Shown: piece by piece, positions 1 to 10,699 of the stretch
How the letters are laid out: every line of letters begins with the position of its first letter
Numbering within the stretch: the stretch's first letter is position 1
Source: Ettlia oleoabundans
Taxonomy: Eukaryota > Chlorophyta > Chlorophyceae > Chlamydomonadales
Assembly (NCBI GenBank): GCA_019693395.1
Contig: JAAMXP010000230.1
Coordinates: 1-38,001, forward strand
Direction of reading: 5' to 3'
DNA: 38,001 bases
Made by a program: the position numbers and the translations under genes
Notes under the pieces: model-generated
The model's input: the letters and a program-made list of their open reading frames with translations, nothing else
The model's database searches: none
Told to the model about the DNA's origin: nothing

Positions 1-931
1 ACCTTGACGGAAGGCATGCCAATATCACTTGTGCTGCAGCTGGGCATATCAGGTGCCTCTACAAATTCTAGACATGTCACACACATGTCCGATAGAACCA
101 GGCTATTCGCCATGGAGGAACACGCAGCATGCAGCTCTCCAGCCATCTCGCGAGCCCCGCTAGCCCTGAAGCTGCTTGCCCTCAGAAGCAGCAGCTTGGA
201 CGCTGGCTTCCTTCCACGGCACGGTTGGCCGCGAGGCGGCGATGCCCGCTGGCTGGCATAAGCTCAGGAACACAACATGGCGATGAGCCTCCCACGCGGC
301 CACGCCCCCATGCGCCCCCCACCCTCAACCCCATCCCCTACCCCCGTTCATCAAGCTCAATTATTGTTCAGGGGGCGGTTTTCTTCAACAATGTTACGCG
401 TGCCTTGCTCGTATGGGGAGTTGGGTGGTCACCTGCGGCGCGTTGTCACTTCAGTTTTTGAACAGTGCTAGGCTCAAGGTCGCCAAGAGGGTGCTGGTTT
501 TGTAACCTCCAAGGATCAACAGCTGGCTTGCACTGCAGCCCAAAGCGGCACCCCAGCCCAAAGTGCCGCACAGCAAGCAAGGGCGGCTCACGGCGCAACG
601 GCACCCTTATGACTGCCTTGGCCAAGCAGCAGCGACTCCCGCTGCAACGCTGCAGGCTGTAGCGTTGCTTGATGGCGAACATAGGGTGCGTTGATGCTGT
701 GCACTGGATAGCTCAAATGAAACAAGGGCCAGACCCTTCGTCCTTCCGGCCGTTGCTCCGCGGCAATGACAACGGGCTCGCTCGAATGCAAACATAAGTT
801 ATGACCTAAAAGGCCGATCACGGCCGTGACGGGTTTGCCAAGCTGTTTTGTTTTGGAAGGCACACCTGGAGGTGCCTAGAGCACATTGAGCCGCAATATA
901 TTGCTTCAGTCTACTTGGTCCCGTTGGATTG
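1..931. other. Upstream flank, no supported gene
   Basis: No reading frame here has family similarity or consistent splice sites. A TGTAA at 501-505 on the plus strand could close the 3' UTR of a gene lying off the left edge, which would leave about 400 bases of promoter and 5' UTR before the SEC23 start. Short open frames on both strands look like GC-driven chance. Confidence 0.4.
501..505 (+). terminator. Possible TGTAA poly(A) signal of an off-window gene
   Basis: TGTAA is the usual green-algal polyadenylation signal. No coding exon upstream of it could be recognised, so its assignment is only a guess. Confidence 0.25.
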
Positions 932-3900
932 ATGCAGTTCACATGCCCCTGTCCCGCGACAGGTGAGAGAGCCTGGTCGCAGCCTGCAGGGCTTGCGCCG
1001 CCGCTTTGCTTAGTGCTTGCGCGCTGACAATATCTGTTTGCGACAGGTCTTCGCCGGCATGCAGTAGAGCACTGCCAACACCACCTTGCCGACAACAACA
1101 ACGCCCCGACCGGCAGCGTGGTGCCAGGCTTGGGGACAGCCCGGCTGCATAGCCATGACGCTACCGGCCGAGACGTGCTCTTGTTTGTGCTGATGCAGCG
1201 GAGCTGCAGGCTGCATGCGCCCTGCCGCTGGGCCTGGTGGTGCAACCACTGGCGCCGCCTGATGGCGGCGGCGGCGGCGGCACCACCCTGCCGCCTCCCG
1301 CCTGCTGGGCCGCAGATCTGGCGCGCTGTGCCCGCTGCCTGGCATACATCAATCCGCTGTGTGATGTGGACGACCAAGGCTGGCTCTGCGCCCTGTGTGG
1401 CACCTCCAACGATTTCTCCACAGCCACCACACTGAGACGGTAAGTGGCGATGGGCATGGGATGCCCTGGCTGCCCTGCCCTGGCCTGGCTCGCCATGCAT
1501 TCAGCGCTGTTGTTACCTTCTAGCACATTGCAACCGCTGCTGCGGTGCTGTTCAAGGGTGCAAGTGCTGCAGCAGTGCTTAGTTTGGCAGCTGGGCGGCC
1601 TATCGTTGTTTTCTGCCGTGGCGGACCGGTTGCCCAATTTGCCAAGTGGCCAACCCCAACTTGTGCTGCTTTGCTCTACATCTCTCCCTTGCTTGCACGG
1701 CAGCTACTATGCCGCCAGCACGGAGCAACGCAGCGGGCTGCCTGAGCTTCAGCAGGTTGTACTGGACGCCGCCTGCCCGCTGGTTCCGGCAGAACCTGAT
1801 GAGGGGACGGAGGAGGTGGAAGCTGTGCAGGCGGCTCCCGCGGTACTGGCGCTGGTGGATGCCTGCTGGGAGGAGGAGGGGGCGCTGGAGGCGGTGAAAA
1901 GCGCGCTGGCTGCGGCGGTGGAAGCGCTGCCGCCTGCGGGGCGCTTCGGCCTCGTCACCTTTGGGTCGCAGGTGCGGTATGGACGTTGCGCTGGTTGGAG
2001 TACACCACACTTTCTACAATGCGCCTGCGAATCTTCCTGTGTGCCACTGGCCGGATTGTAAGCCTTCCCCTTTTAGCCGCACACCCATTCACATGCAGCG
2101 CGACCCACACGCCTGCAGATTGCGCTGCACCAAGTATCTCCCGCACCCAGTAACGGCGGCGGCAGTACTGTACCGCTGGCATCTAGAGAGGGGCCAGCTG
2201 GGGTTAGCCTTCTTGAGGGGAAGGCCCCCCTGGGCTCTGTGCTGGCCCCTGTGGGCGCCTGCAAACCTGCCACGCTGGCGGCAATAGAGGGGTTGGAGGC
2301 GGAAGCGCCGCCTGCTGGGGGAAAGGGTGGCAGCAGCGGGCGGCAGCGCCCGTTGGGCGCCGCCCTGCATGCCGTGCTGCGCTGGCTAGCCACCGGGGGT
2401 GCGGCAGTCGCCGCCCAGGGCTTTGCAGAGGAGCAGCGGCAGGAGGAAGCGGAAAAGGCGCGGCAGCAAGCTGAGCGGCAGCAGGCGCCAGAACAGCAGG
2501 CAGTTAAATGTGGCAGTGGCAGCGAGGAAGCTCAAGAGCGAGAGGATTGGCAGGAGCAAGAGGGAGGGGTTTCAGGTGCCAGCACCAGCGTCCTGCAGGC
2601 TCAGGGTTTTCCCGGTCTGCGCCTGCTGGTCTTCCTATCGGGGCCGCCCAATGTTGGGACAGGGGCAGTAGTGATGCGCCGTGCACCGCAGCAGCTGCCA
2701 GAGGAGGTGAAGAAAGCGGCAGCTGCAGCTGCAAAAGAGGCAGAAAGGGTGAGCGGTGTGCAGGTTGGAAGGGGCTGCACGCAATGCATCGCAGTGCCTG
2801 CCGGATCGAGCGATACCCAGCAGCTGGCAGCCGTAATTGCAGCTGCTGATCGAGATAACCTCGTCTTGTTGACATCAGCATATCTGCTGAACAGTTCCTT
2901 GCAAAGGCCGGAGGTGCATGCACCACCTCCACAGGTGCCGCTACTACCTGCGTCACCATGACATGTGCCGCCAATACACGCACCATCATGATACGTGCCG
3001 CCATGTCGTGCATCGTCCCAATGCCTGCAGGAGTTTGCCGGGCTGGTGCTGGACCCAGCCTATCCCGAGCTTTCTGCATGGGGGGATTCCGAGGCCGCCC
3101 GCGTGGAGGAAGCGGCAGCAGCGGCCGCCGCCGCAGCAGCAGCTGCAGAAGCCGCTTCTGCGGTAGCTGGCGACCTGTCGCATGCTGCGATACCTGGGGT
3201 GCCAGGGAGTGAGTTGGTGGTCAATCTTGCGGCCCGCGAATTTTATGCTCAGGCGGGGGCTGCAGCGGCGGCACTTGGAGCAAGCGTGGACATCTTTGCT
3301 GCCTGCCCACACTGGATAGGTGGGTGAAACTGAGTATGTGAGGTGGTGCAGGTGTGTGGCTAGTTATTGACAGATGTTGAGTGCCGATGGTGGCAAGGCG
3401 ATGCGGGACCGGCAGCAGCGGCGGTTTCGGCAGCGGTCGGTTGTTAACATGTTGGGTTGGGGTTTGTTAACTCCTGTGGCCAGTGCACTGCGCCTGCTAA
3501 GGCTGTTTGGGTGGCCTGGAGGCTGATGGCAATACATGAGGAGGGTGCTGGGATGCCTACTCCTTGCTTGTTTGGTGCAGTCATGAACCAGCCGCTTTGT
3601 CCTTCGCAATCAATCGCAATGCACGCCACTGCATCCTGCCCTTCCTACATCCACCAGTTCCCCTGCCAATCTACTACTTTCACAATTCTCACACCCCCCA
3701 CCCACACCCCACATTTACCATCAACCAAAATATTTGCTGTGCTGGCACCAAGTTTTGTCAGCAACCCCACACCACTCCAACCCCGCACTTATCCCAGCCT
3801 TGACCAAGCCCACCCCCACTCCACACCACCCACCCGCCTGCCACCCCTGATTGCTGTGCTGCGCTGCACAGGCGTGGACCTGCTTGAGCCCCTGACCAGC

Positions 3901-6834
3901 GCCAGTGGCGGCCACCTGCTGCTCTACCGCTCACCCGAAACGGCCCCGTTGCCACAGGCACGATACACTGCACTCCCTTGTCCCTCGGATGCTGTTGGCC
4001 CTACAAATTTATTTTCAAATTCTGGCTTGATGCTGCTTATGGCTTGATGTCGATGCTTCACTGTTGATGTCATCAGTGCTTGCCGCTTCTTGTTCCTTCG
4101 CTTGGCAAACTGTCTGTCCAAATCATTCAATGGATCTGTCGCCTGATTTACACCCAACCCTCCCTTACATATACACCTACAAATGCGTGCCCCCAGCAGG
4201 ACGTGTACAAGAGCTTGAGCCAGCCCCGAGCCTTTGCCTGCCTGCTGCGCCTGCGCTGCTCGCCAGAGCTGGCACTGGCGGGATACTACGGCCGACTCAC
4301 GGCAGACAGGTGGGAGGGTGGCTGGCCGGCGTGTGCAGGGGTATTTGTTTGTGTGCTTGAGGCGGGGTGGAATAAGGTATGGCGAGGTTGTGTGTGTTTG
4401 GGTGTGTTGAGGATTGAGTCATCGTCAGCCAGCACATATAAGGCACCATCACTGCTCCATATGCTCACCCACAGGCCTTCATACACTTTGGCACCTGCCG
4501 GGTTCCTTCCATTCGTGCCTAGTAGTGTAGCATTTTCCCAGGTTATTCCCCAAGCTCAACCTTTTTGTTTGATCATCTTGACTGAATGGATGTTCCCTGC
4601 AGTGACCTCGGCCTCTTCCGCATGGTGGCCTGCGGGTCAGATGATGCGCTGGCGTTTGAGCTGGAAAGAACCGAGGCACGTGCCAGCGGGGCACCCCCTG
4701 TGGTACAGCTGGTGATGCAGTACAGCGTGCTGGAGCCGGAGGCAGCCGCTGGGAAGCCGACAAGTGCAGGCAGCAGCAGGTGGAATGGTTGTGTATGGTG
4801 GTGGGGCGGGTATGGGGTGGGTGATGGGTGGGTAGTGGTGTGGGGGGCACGCACGGGGGGTGCAGCAGGGGCACTTCAGTGTGTTCAACGCCTGCCTTCT
4901 TGCAGGGCTTGTCCTTCCCTGCCTATCTAGCACCTCTTCGCCCCACATCTCAGTCCTTCCTGCACTCCACACACACCTGCATGCTCGCCTCTCATTCATG
5001 TGCCCATGCATTTGGTTGACGCATGCTGCTTCTCACTCTCACACCCGTGCATCCAACCAAGCACTCACCTAGCCACCATTTTGCCACCCTGCCCCAGGTT
5101 TGTGCTGCGCCGTCGCATGCGCATTCTGACTGCGGCGGTGCCTCTGACACCCAGCCCGCAGCAGCTATACAGCGGGTGCGATGCGGAGGCCGTCACCTGC
5201 CTGGTGGTACGCAAGGTTCTGGAAGTAGCGGCGGAGCGGGGGCCTGCTGCTGCTCAGAGAATGCTGCGGGGCTGGCTGGCGCAACTGGCTGCGGCAGTGG
5301 CAGATCCGGAAGCCCTCATATGGCACCAGCGGCGGCCCCGGCGTGGTGAACAAGCTCCACCACTTCCAAAGGTGCAGTACTGCCCGGCGGCATGGCGGCA
5401 CATCATGGCTGCCGTTTGCTGCTGTGCCAGGGCTTTGCCTATTGCCTATTGCTCTACTTGTTGGTATCAATCCTTGCCCTGTGCCTGGCTTTCTCAGGTG
5501 GTTGTTTCCACGTATACTGGCCCCTCTCCTGCCTCTAGCCTAATTTCCAAATTCCTGCGGTATGTTGCGGCCTGCTACCCACGCCAAGCTGTTCCCTCAC
5601 CTGCAAGCACCGCCACTACCTTTGTCCCTTCATGATCCACTCACACTGCTGAATGCAAGCCAACTGCTGGGAGAATGTGGTGTAACCTGCTGGGAGAGTG
5701 TCGCTGAGATGCCACGTGTATGGTGAAATGCCTGCAGGTGGATGCCTCGCTAGCCCAGGTTGAAGCCTTGCAGCAGCTGCCGCACTTGGTTTACGCACTC
5801 CTACACGGGCCCCTTCTGCAGCCACCAGTAGCAGCTTCCTTGGCAGTTGCGCTGCCACCAACAGCAACAATCAACCCACCCACAACTATGCCATCATCAG
5901 CCGAGCCGTGGCAGCAGCAACAGCAGCAGTCGCAGCAGCATGCCCCACATTCAGAGGCGGCAGCAGCTTTGCGAGCATTGCTACAGGTGCTGCCCCCTGA
6001 TGAAACGGCGGTGGCTGTGTGCCCGCAGTTGAGCAGTTGGGCTAGCCCGGATGAGGTGGTCGTGTGGCGCCACTCTCTGTCAGCGGCAGCACTGGAGCTC
6101 GGGCTGCAGCCCATCTGGGTCCTGTGAGTGGCGCTGCCCTGCCATGTTTCGCTTGTATTGCAGGCCTTAAGGGGATGTGCTAGCAGCTGCCCTGTCAGGC
6201 CCACCATTAACGTTACAGCAGGGAACCACTTCTGGCTGCTTGGTTGCTTGCTTGCTTGCTCCTTCAACTTGGGCCAACTAGCGCGTCGGCATGCCACCCA
6301 ACACGGCTTGCAGGGGCAGTGGTGCGCAAGCTTAAGAAGCACCAGTAGCATTAACCTTGGTCTTAACATGCGTGCTCTGCCGTGGCAAAACTTCCCCGCT
6401 GATCTGTGCTGCTGTGATGCAGGGACACCTACTCAAACCTCATTGTGCTCTACGCCGCTGCCTCCGCCGGCAGCGTGGTGGGCTCCCCTCCGCCGGCCCC
6501 CTTCCCGCCCCCTGCTGCCAGCCTGCTTCGTCGCAGCCTGGCAGGGATTCGTCAAGTGCGCCGTAGCACGCCAGAGTTGCTGCTGCTTCGCGAGGGACTG
6601 GATGACACATCCCTCTTCTACTCTTTCCTATTGGAGGATGCCCCGCCGCAGCCGCCTGCAGACCAACTGCCTGCGGTGCCCTTTGGTGATGGCAGTGCAC
6701 ACTCACCGACCGCGCCTGCTGGGCACTCAAATGTCCAACAGCAGCAGCAGCAACCCCAGCAGCCACAGAGTTTTGTGTCATTCCTTGACGAAGTAGCCGC
6801 AGCGGCCCATGACATGCTGCAGTCCCAGCATTGA
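932..6834 (+). CDS. SEC23: Divergent SEC23, COPII coat subunit
   Basis: Exons: 932-962 (tentative), 1199-1439, 1704-1971, 2119-2748, 3031-3319, 3872-3957, 4200-4309, 4603-4779, 5098-5371, 5738-6123, 6423-6834; 967 residues, all phases agree. Sec23 binds Sar1 and Sec24 to build the inner COPII coat on ER exit sites. Order of parts: N-terminal beta-barrel strand; zinc finger Cys54, Cys57, Cys74, Cys77 around the motif AYINP; trunk (vWA-like) with ALVDAC, FGLVTFGSQ and LLVFLSGPPNVGTG; trunk end with FAACPHWIGVDLLEP; beta and helical domains; gelsolin-like end with LDTYSNLIVLY near residue 831. A Gln/Glu-rich insert of about 85 residues interrupts the trunk before LRLLVFLSG, and a Gln-rich insert sits near residues 725-775. 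It is longer than typical SEC23 (about 765), and the usual GAP arginine seems absent. It resembles the divergent plant SEC23 paralogue type. The first exon rests only on an ATG, a good GTGAGA donor and matching phase. Confidence 0.88.
3958..4199 (+). other. GC-AG intron 5 of SEC23
   Basis: The exon before it ends CAG followed by GCACGA, and the exon after it begins in phase 0 (DVYKSL). No good GT donor keeps the frame; the only in-phase alternative is a weak GTTGGC at 3994, which would add 12 residues. A GC donor is therefore preferred. Confidence 0.6.
6244..6260 (+). repeat. TTGC tetranucleotide microsatellite
   Basis: About four perfect TTGC units inside the last SEC23 intron. It is a simple repeat with no visible function. 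Confidence 0.85.
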
Positions 6835-6951
6835 TGCCAACACTTTTGCCAAATGGTTCACCCTACATTTGCTGTCACCTTCTCAGTCAATTCTAGCCAT
6901 GCCTTGGTAACGGTTGTTCAGGACAATTCTTCAGGCGCATATAGCCCTGCA

Positions 6952-6956
6952 TGTAA
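6952..6956 (+). terminator. SEC23 poly(A) signal TGTAA
   Basis: TGTAA lies 118 bases after the SEC23 stop, the usual spacing for a chlorophyte 3' UTR. Confidence 0.7.
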
Positions 6957-7365
6957 CCTACCCAGTCTTCTTTCAGGACATCCAGTTGCTTTTGCCTCAA
7001 CCAGCGATAGACACTGTGCAGATTGCCTGTACCGGTACCTGTTGGGTGCTGAACCACTTGCTGAGCTGCCCGCAGGTTGGGTATCAAGTCCACCATACGT
7101 GTGAAGCAGAGAAGCAGCCTTGCCCAATGAATATACCACTTCATTTTGTAATGCCGCATGCGAAATGAAGCAGCATTCATCTGGGACAGCCACGCACAGG
7201 TCAGATCTGCATGGCCTGATGGGTCAAATGCCTGCCAGCATTTCACGCTCAGCAGCGCAACACGTGTTGCCGTGGCAGCATTTCCCGACTCAGCGTTCGC
7301 CGTTCCGCCCTTCAAGGTGTGATGTCTGCGTTTAGACCCCATCGGTTTGCGTTCAGCGCCGAAGC
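6957..7365. other. Intergenic, promoter of the Gln-rich gene
   Basis: It lies between the SEC23 poly(A) signal and the ATG at 7366. It should hold the promoter and 5' UTR of the next gene. No TATA-like element or repeat stands out. Confidence 0.5.
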
Positions 7366-9149
7366 ATGGCCCCTGTCGAGGACGAATCGGACGTCCCCAG
7401 AGCTCGGAAGCGGCCGCGGAGGGCAGGTCAGCTGCCCTGACTGCAGCAGCCTGTTGGGTCAGCGGGTAATGTGGGAGGTGCTGCACTGTAACTGCAAGCG
7501 CGGCAGGTGTTTGATGGGCTGAGGCTGGTTACTCGCAGCCTGGTCAGCAGCAGGCATCCTGAGCTTGCCATGATGAAGAACGCAATGTATGGAAAACAAT
7601 GTGTGACTGCATTGTTGGCCGGAAAGATCGGAGCCCGCCCAGCGCACGCCGGCACAACCGGCCAACACCGGCACTAGCTTGATGTGCCTGCGCCTTGCTC
7701 CCTGCCTTTTGTGCAGGACCCCTGCTGCCACGCTATCATCCCACCGCCAGCGTGAACCAGGCAGCCCAGCCCGGTGCTGTGCAGCCCACGCCCCTGCGAG
7801 CACGGCTTTTCTTAACCACCTCCAGCGTTGCAGCCTTTGCACACAACTTCGCATTGTTAACCACGCGGGATGAGTCACACCAGCAGCAGCCTGCACGTGT
7901 TGCGCCATTTGCAAAGCTGCAGAAGCGCAGGTACTTGGGCCATCGCGCAGCACCGAGCACTGCTAGTCGGTTTGGCATGGGTGCAGCACCCATGGACAGC
8001 GCGGCCGTGCAGCACCCACAAAGCCATGTGGGTGCAGGGCGCCAGCAGCAGCAAGGACTGCAGCAGCGACAGTCGGGACAGGAGGAGTCAGTAGCGCTTC
8101 GCATGATGCGCAGCGCGGCCAACCCACCTGAAGTGTCATCAGAGGGAGTTGGCGGCAGCTCAGCTTGCCCAACCTTCAGGCAAGAACAGCGGCAGCTTCA
8201 GGCCCCTCCTCACGCAATGCCCAGCTTTGCAGTGCTGGATGCAGCCACGCTTCCTGCAGCTCTTATGCCAGCTGTGCTGGAACTGGAGCAGCATATGCTA
8301 GTATCATCGGTGGCGCCACTTCCAGCCCCAACGAAGCCCCGCTCCCAGTCCAGCAGCAGCAGCAGCAGCAGCAGATACTGCCAGCTGCAGCACCGCAGCG
8401 CTTGATCACGCTGCCAGCCCAGCAGCAGCAGCAGCTAATCAGCGCTGCTTCCGAGGGTGCTGGGTCTACTCGCTCAAAAGTGTGCACATCCGGATCGTTG
8501 GGTTCTCAGGCTGTGGTCGATGCCACCTGGATCGCAGCTATCAACAGCAACCCATATGCGGTGCTGACGCTGCTGCAGATCACGTCTCAGCTGCCCAAAC
8601 CGGCAGCAGCAGGTGTTAACAGCGCTCTTGTGGCTGCATACTGGGCATCCTTCCAACATCTAGACGGCAACGCCCAGCATAGCAGGGTAAGAGCAGGAAC
8701 GCGGGCATGCCTTGGCGTGTCGAGTAGTGGTCGGGACTCTTCGGGGGTCAACAACAGTGGCATACCTGTTCCCTTTGCTGTGCATGTTCGCTGTTGATCC
8801 TAGCACTGCCGCATATACCGGTGGTTTATGGCTTTGCCAACGCTTTCAGCTCCTTGTTGGCTGGTTGAGCATATGTCGCCTCAACCGCCCAACTGCTGGC
8901 GTATCTGTTAAACCCGCCTGCCTGCCTGTCTACCCGCCCGTCTTTCGACAGTCTACCTGCTATCGTCTACCCCTTCCCTGTCCCTGAGCTCTGTGCCCGC
9001 CTCGTTCCTACCTGCAAACCCCTGCCTCCCTGTTGCAGGCACGCGCCTTGATGTTCTTGCTTTCACAAGGTCAGTATGAAAGGGTGGCCATATTCATACA
9101 TACGGCGCTAGCAGCCACACGATCTGGCAGCGCAGCGGGCCTGGGCTGA
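7366..9149 (+). CDS. Gln/Ser-rich protein of unknown function
   Basis: Model: 7366-7426, 7717-8179, 8326-8686, 9039-9149; 331 residues. I do not recognise the family. The N terminus is basic (ARKRPRRA, residues 13-20), a possible nuclear signal. The middle is low-complexity with Gln runs (QQQQG, then eight Gln from a CAG tract, then five more). The last 100 residues look folded and helical: WIAAINSNPYAVLTLLQ, AAYWASFQHLD, ARALMFLLSQGQYERVAIF. Exons 1-2 and 3-4 join cleanly in phase. The 2-3 join is uncertain: the upstream frame and the polyGln frame differ, and they reconcile only with a GC-AG intron (AG|GCAAGA donor at 8180, acceptor at 8325) or with a length error in the CAG tract. Low-complexity Gln proteins with a basic start are often nuclear; that is inference. 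Confidence 0.55.
7499..7675 (+). other. Possible extra or retained exon
   Basis: After the AG at 7497-7498 the frame reads ARQVFDGLRLVTRSL and continues protein-like to a stop at about 7676. It joins exon 1 of the Gln-rich gene in phase, giving RRAARQVFDG. No donor joins it in frame to the exon at 7717, so it may be an alternative 3' end, part of a different isoform, or chance. Confidence 0.3.
8352..8375 (+). repeat. CAG trinucleotide tract, coding
   Basis: About eight CAG units code for Gln in the chosen frame, Ser in the frame from upstream and Ala in the third. All three frames stay open across it, which is why the true frame of this gene is hard to fix. Confidence 0.85.
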
Positions 9150-10418
9150 GGCATGACAGACAAAAGCCCGATGCCATGCGCAGTTCCCAGCTTTTTGAAA
9201 CAGCATAAAGGAGGCTGTCGACGGAATGCTGCCAGTCTTGCCGACTGCCGGCAATCCACGTTTGTCATGCTGGGTGCCTGCTAGACTCCGGCTGGCCTGT
9301 TCTCCTGTATTCTACTCCCATGAGCGAGAGCACATTTGAACGTCTCGTATGCATGGCAGATAACTATCAGAACCTACAGTAAATGATGCATACGTCGTGC
9401 AGCACCCTGAACGGCATGTCTATTCCTGCACTATTTACCTCTTCTTTATCACGTCCAGAACCCTTGCAAAGAATTTGTGAATGGAAGAGGTTCCGCATCA
9501 CAAAACCCACAACTCACCCAACAAATCCATGTGCGTCTGAAAGCCAGACATGAAAGCTTTAATCCGCGACCTTACAAATTGGTGTGAGACAGAGGCAGTG
9601 CGCAGCCTACAGCATCAACGAAGCAGCAGTGTTTGAGTCAAGCAATGGTGCGCACTTTATTGGCACCATATTGAGTAATGGCAAAGTTAGATAGGCTCCC
9701 ACTGCAAAAGCCGTTGACAGCTTTTGCCCCATTTCTTCAGTGTGCAGCATATGCCTGACTGTCTTGTTACTGCTTGCAGCGCACTGATCATGTTGCACCA
9801 TTGCTTGGGAAGCATCCCTGCCGGGTTCAAAAGGAAGACGTTCATAAATAGGAATACTGGTGGGAAGCCACGCGTCCTAATCCAGTTGCATAGCCCACGG
9901 CAACACATCATGTTGTAAGTTCAATATTATTTCAAAACCGAAAACTTAAAACCGAAAGGTCAGCCATGTTGCTGTGGTAAGCCATAGGCACAGAATAGAG
10001 CTGGGAAACGTGGAGAAACCTCACATACCTGCCGCGTGGCCCGCTCGGATTGCCGCCACAGCGCTCCCCAGCAATATCCTGCTGCGGCTGGCCCTGGGGC
10101 AGCCGCCCCAGTTGCCGAAACTGTCACATTAGTTCCTAGCTGGTCTACAGACCCGCCTGCTGCGCTGAGAGGTAATTGAGCCACGAAACCCGGCGACCGC
10201 AGCAAGGCTTGCCCCAGAGCTTTGGACATAAAGTCAAACATTGCAGACGAATACGAGGACCCAACCGTAGGGAGAGGTCCTGAGCTTTCCATGGGCTGTG
10301 GACGCGTCCAAGGCTGACACGTGGAGTGAGTCGGCTGGAAAGTTGAGCGTGTCAGGTACTCCTCACTGGTTTATCTAGATTAACACCTGGCATAAGCAAA
10401 TCAACGACTTTTGCCATC
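9150..10418. other. Convergent intergenic region
   Basis: It lies between the 3' ends of the plus-strand Gln-rich gene and the minus-strand kinase. It is AT-richer than its surroundings and has no supported frame. It must contain both 3' UTRs. The only plus-strand TGTAA I found is at 9914-9918, 765 bases after the stop, so the Gln-rich gene has either a long 3' UTR or another signal. Confidence 0.5.
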
Positions 10419-10423
10419 TTACA
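10419..10423 (-). terminator. DGK poly(A) signal TGTAA
   Basis: Reads TGTAA on the minus strand, about 280 bases after the kinase stop codon. Confidence 0.55.
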
Positions 10424-10699
10424 TGTCAACAAGGTGCCTTGCCAGCAAGCGCTTGAGCTTGGCATGCTACATGTGCAAGCGCTAGCGCTGCAAGCAAGCT
10501 GCGATTGCTTCGTGCCAGCAGGTATGGGTGCCAGAGAGTGTTGAGATAACTGGAAAAATGTCTGCAATCGAGTATCAATGACCATGCCAATGTGGTAACC
10601 ATGGCGGCTGCAGGCTCAATTGTGCTGTGCAAAACGGCCCCACCCTGTACTTGCATTTCTGCCTGGGTGCCTGATGCTGCCGTGGCGCCTGCTATTCTG

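Noticed and set aside
799..1500. 233-codon minus-strand frame
   Set aside because: Antisense to the SEC23 zinc-finger exon and its flanks; Arg/Ala/Gln-rich shadow.
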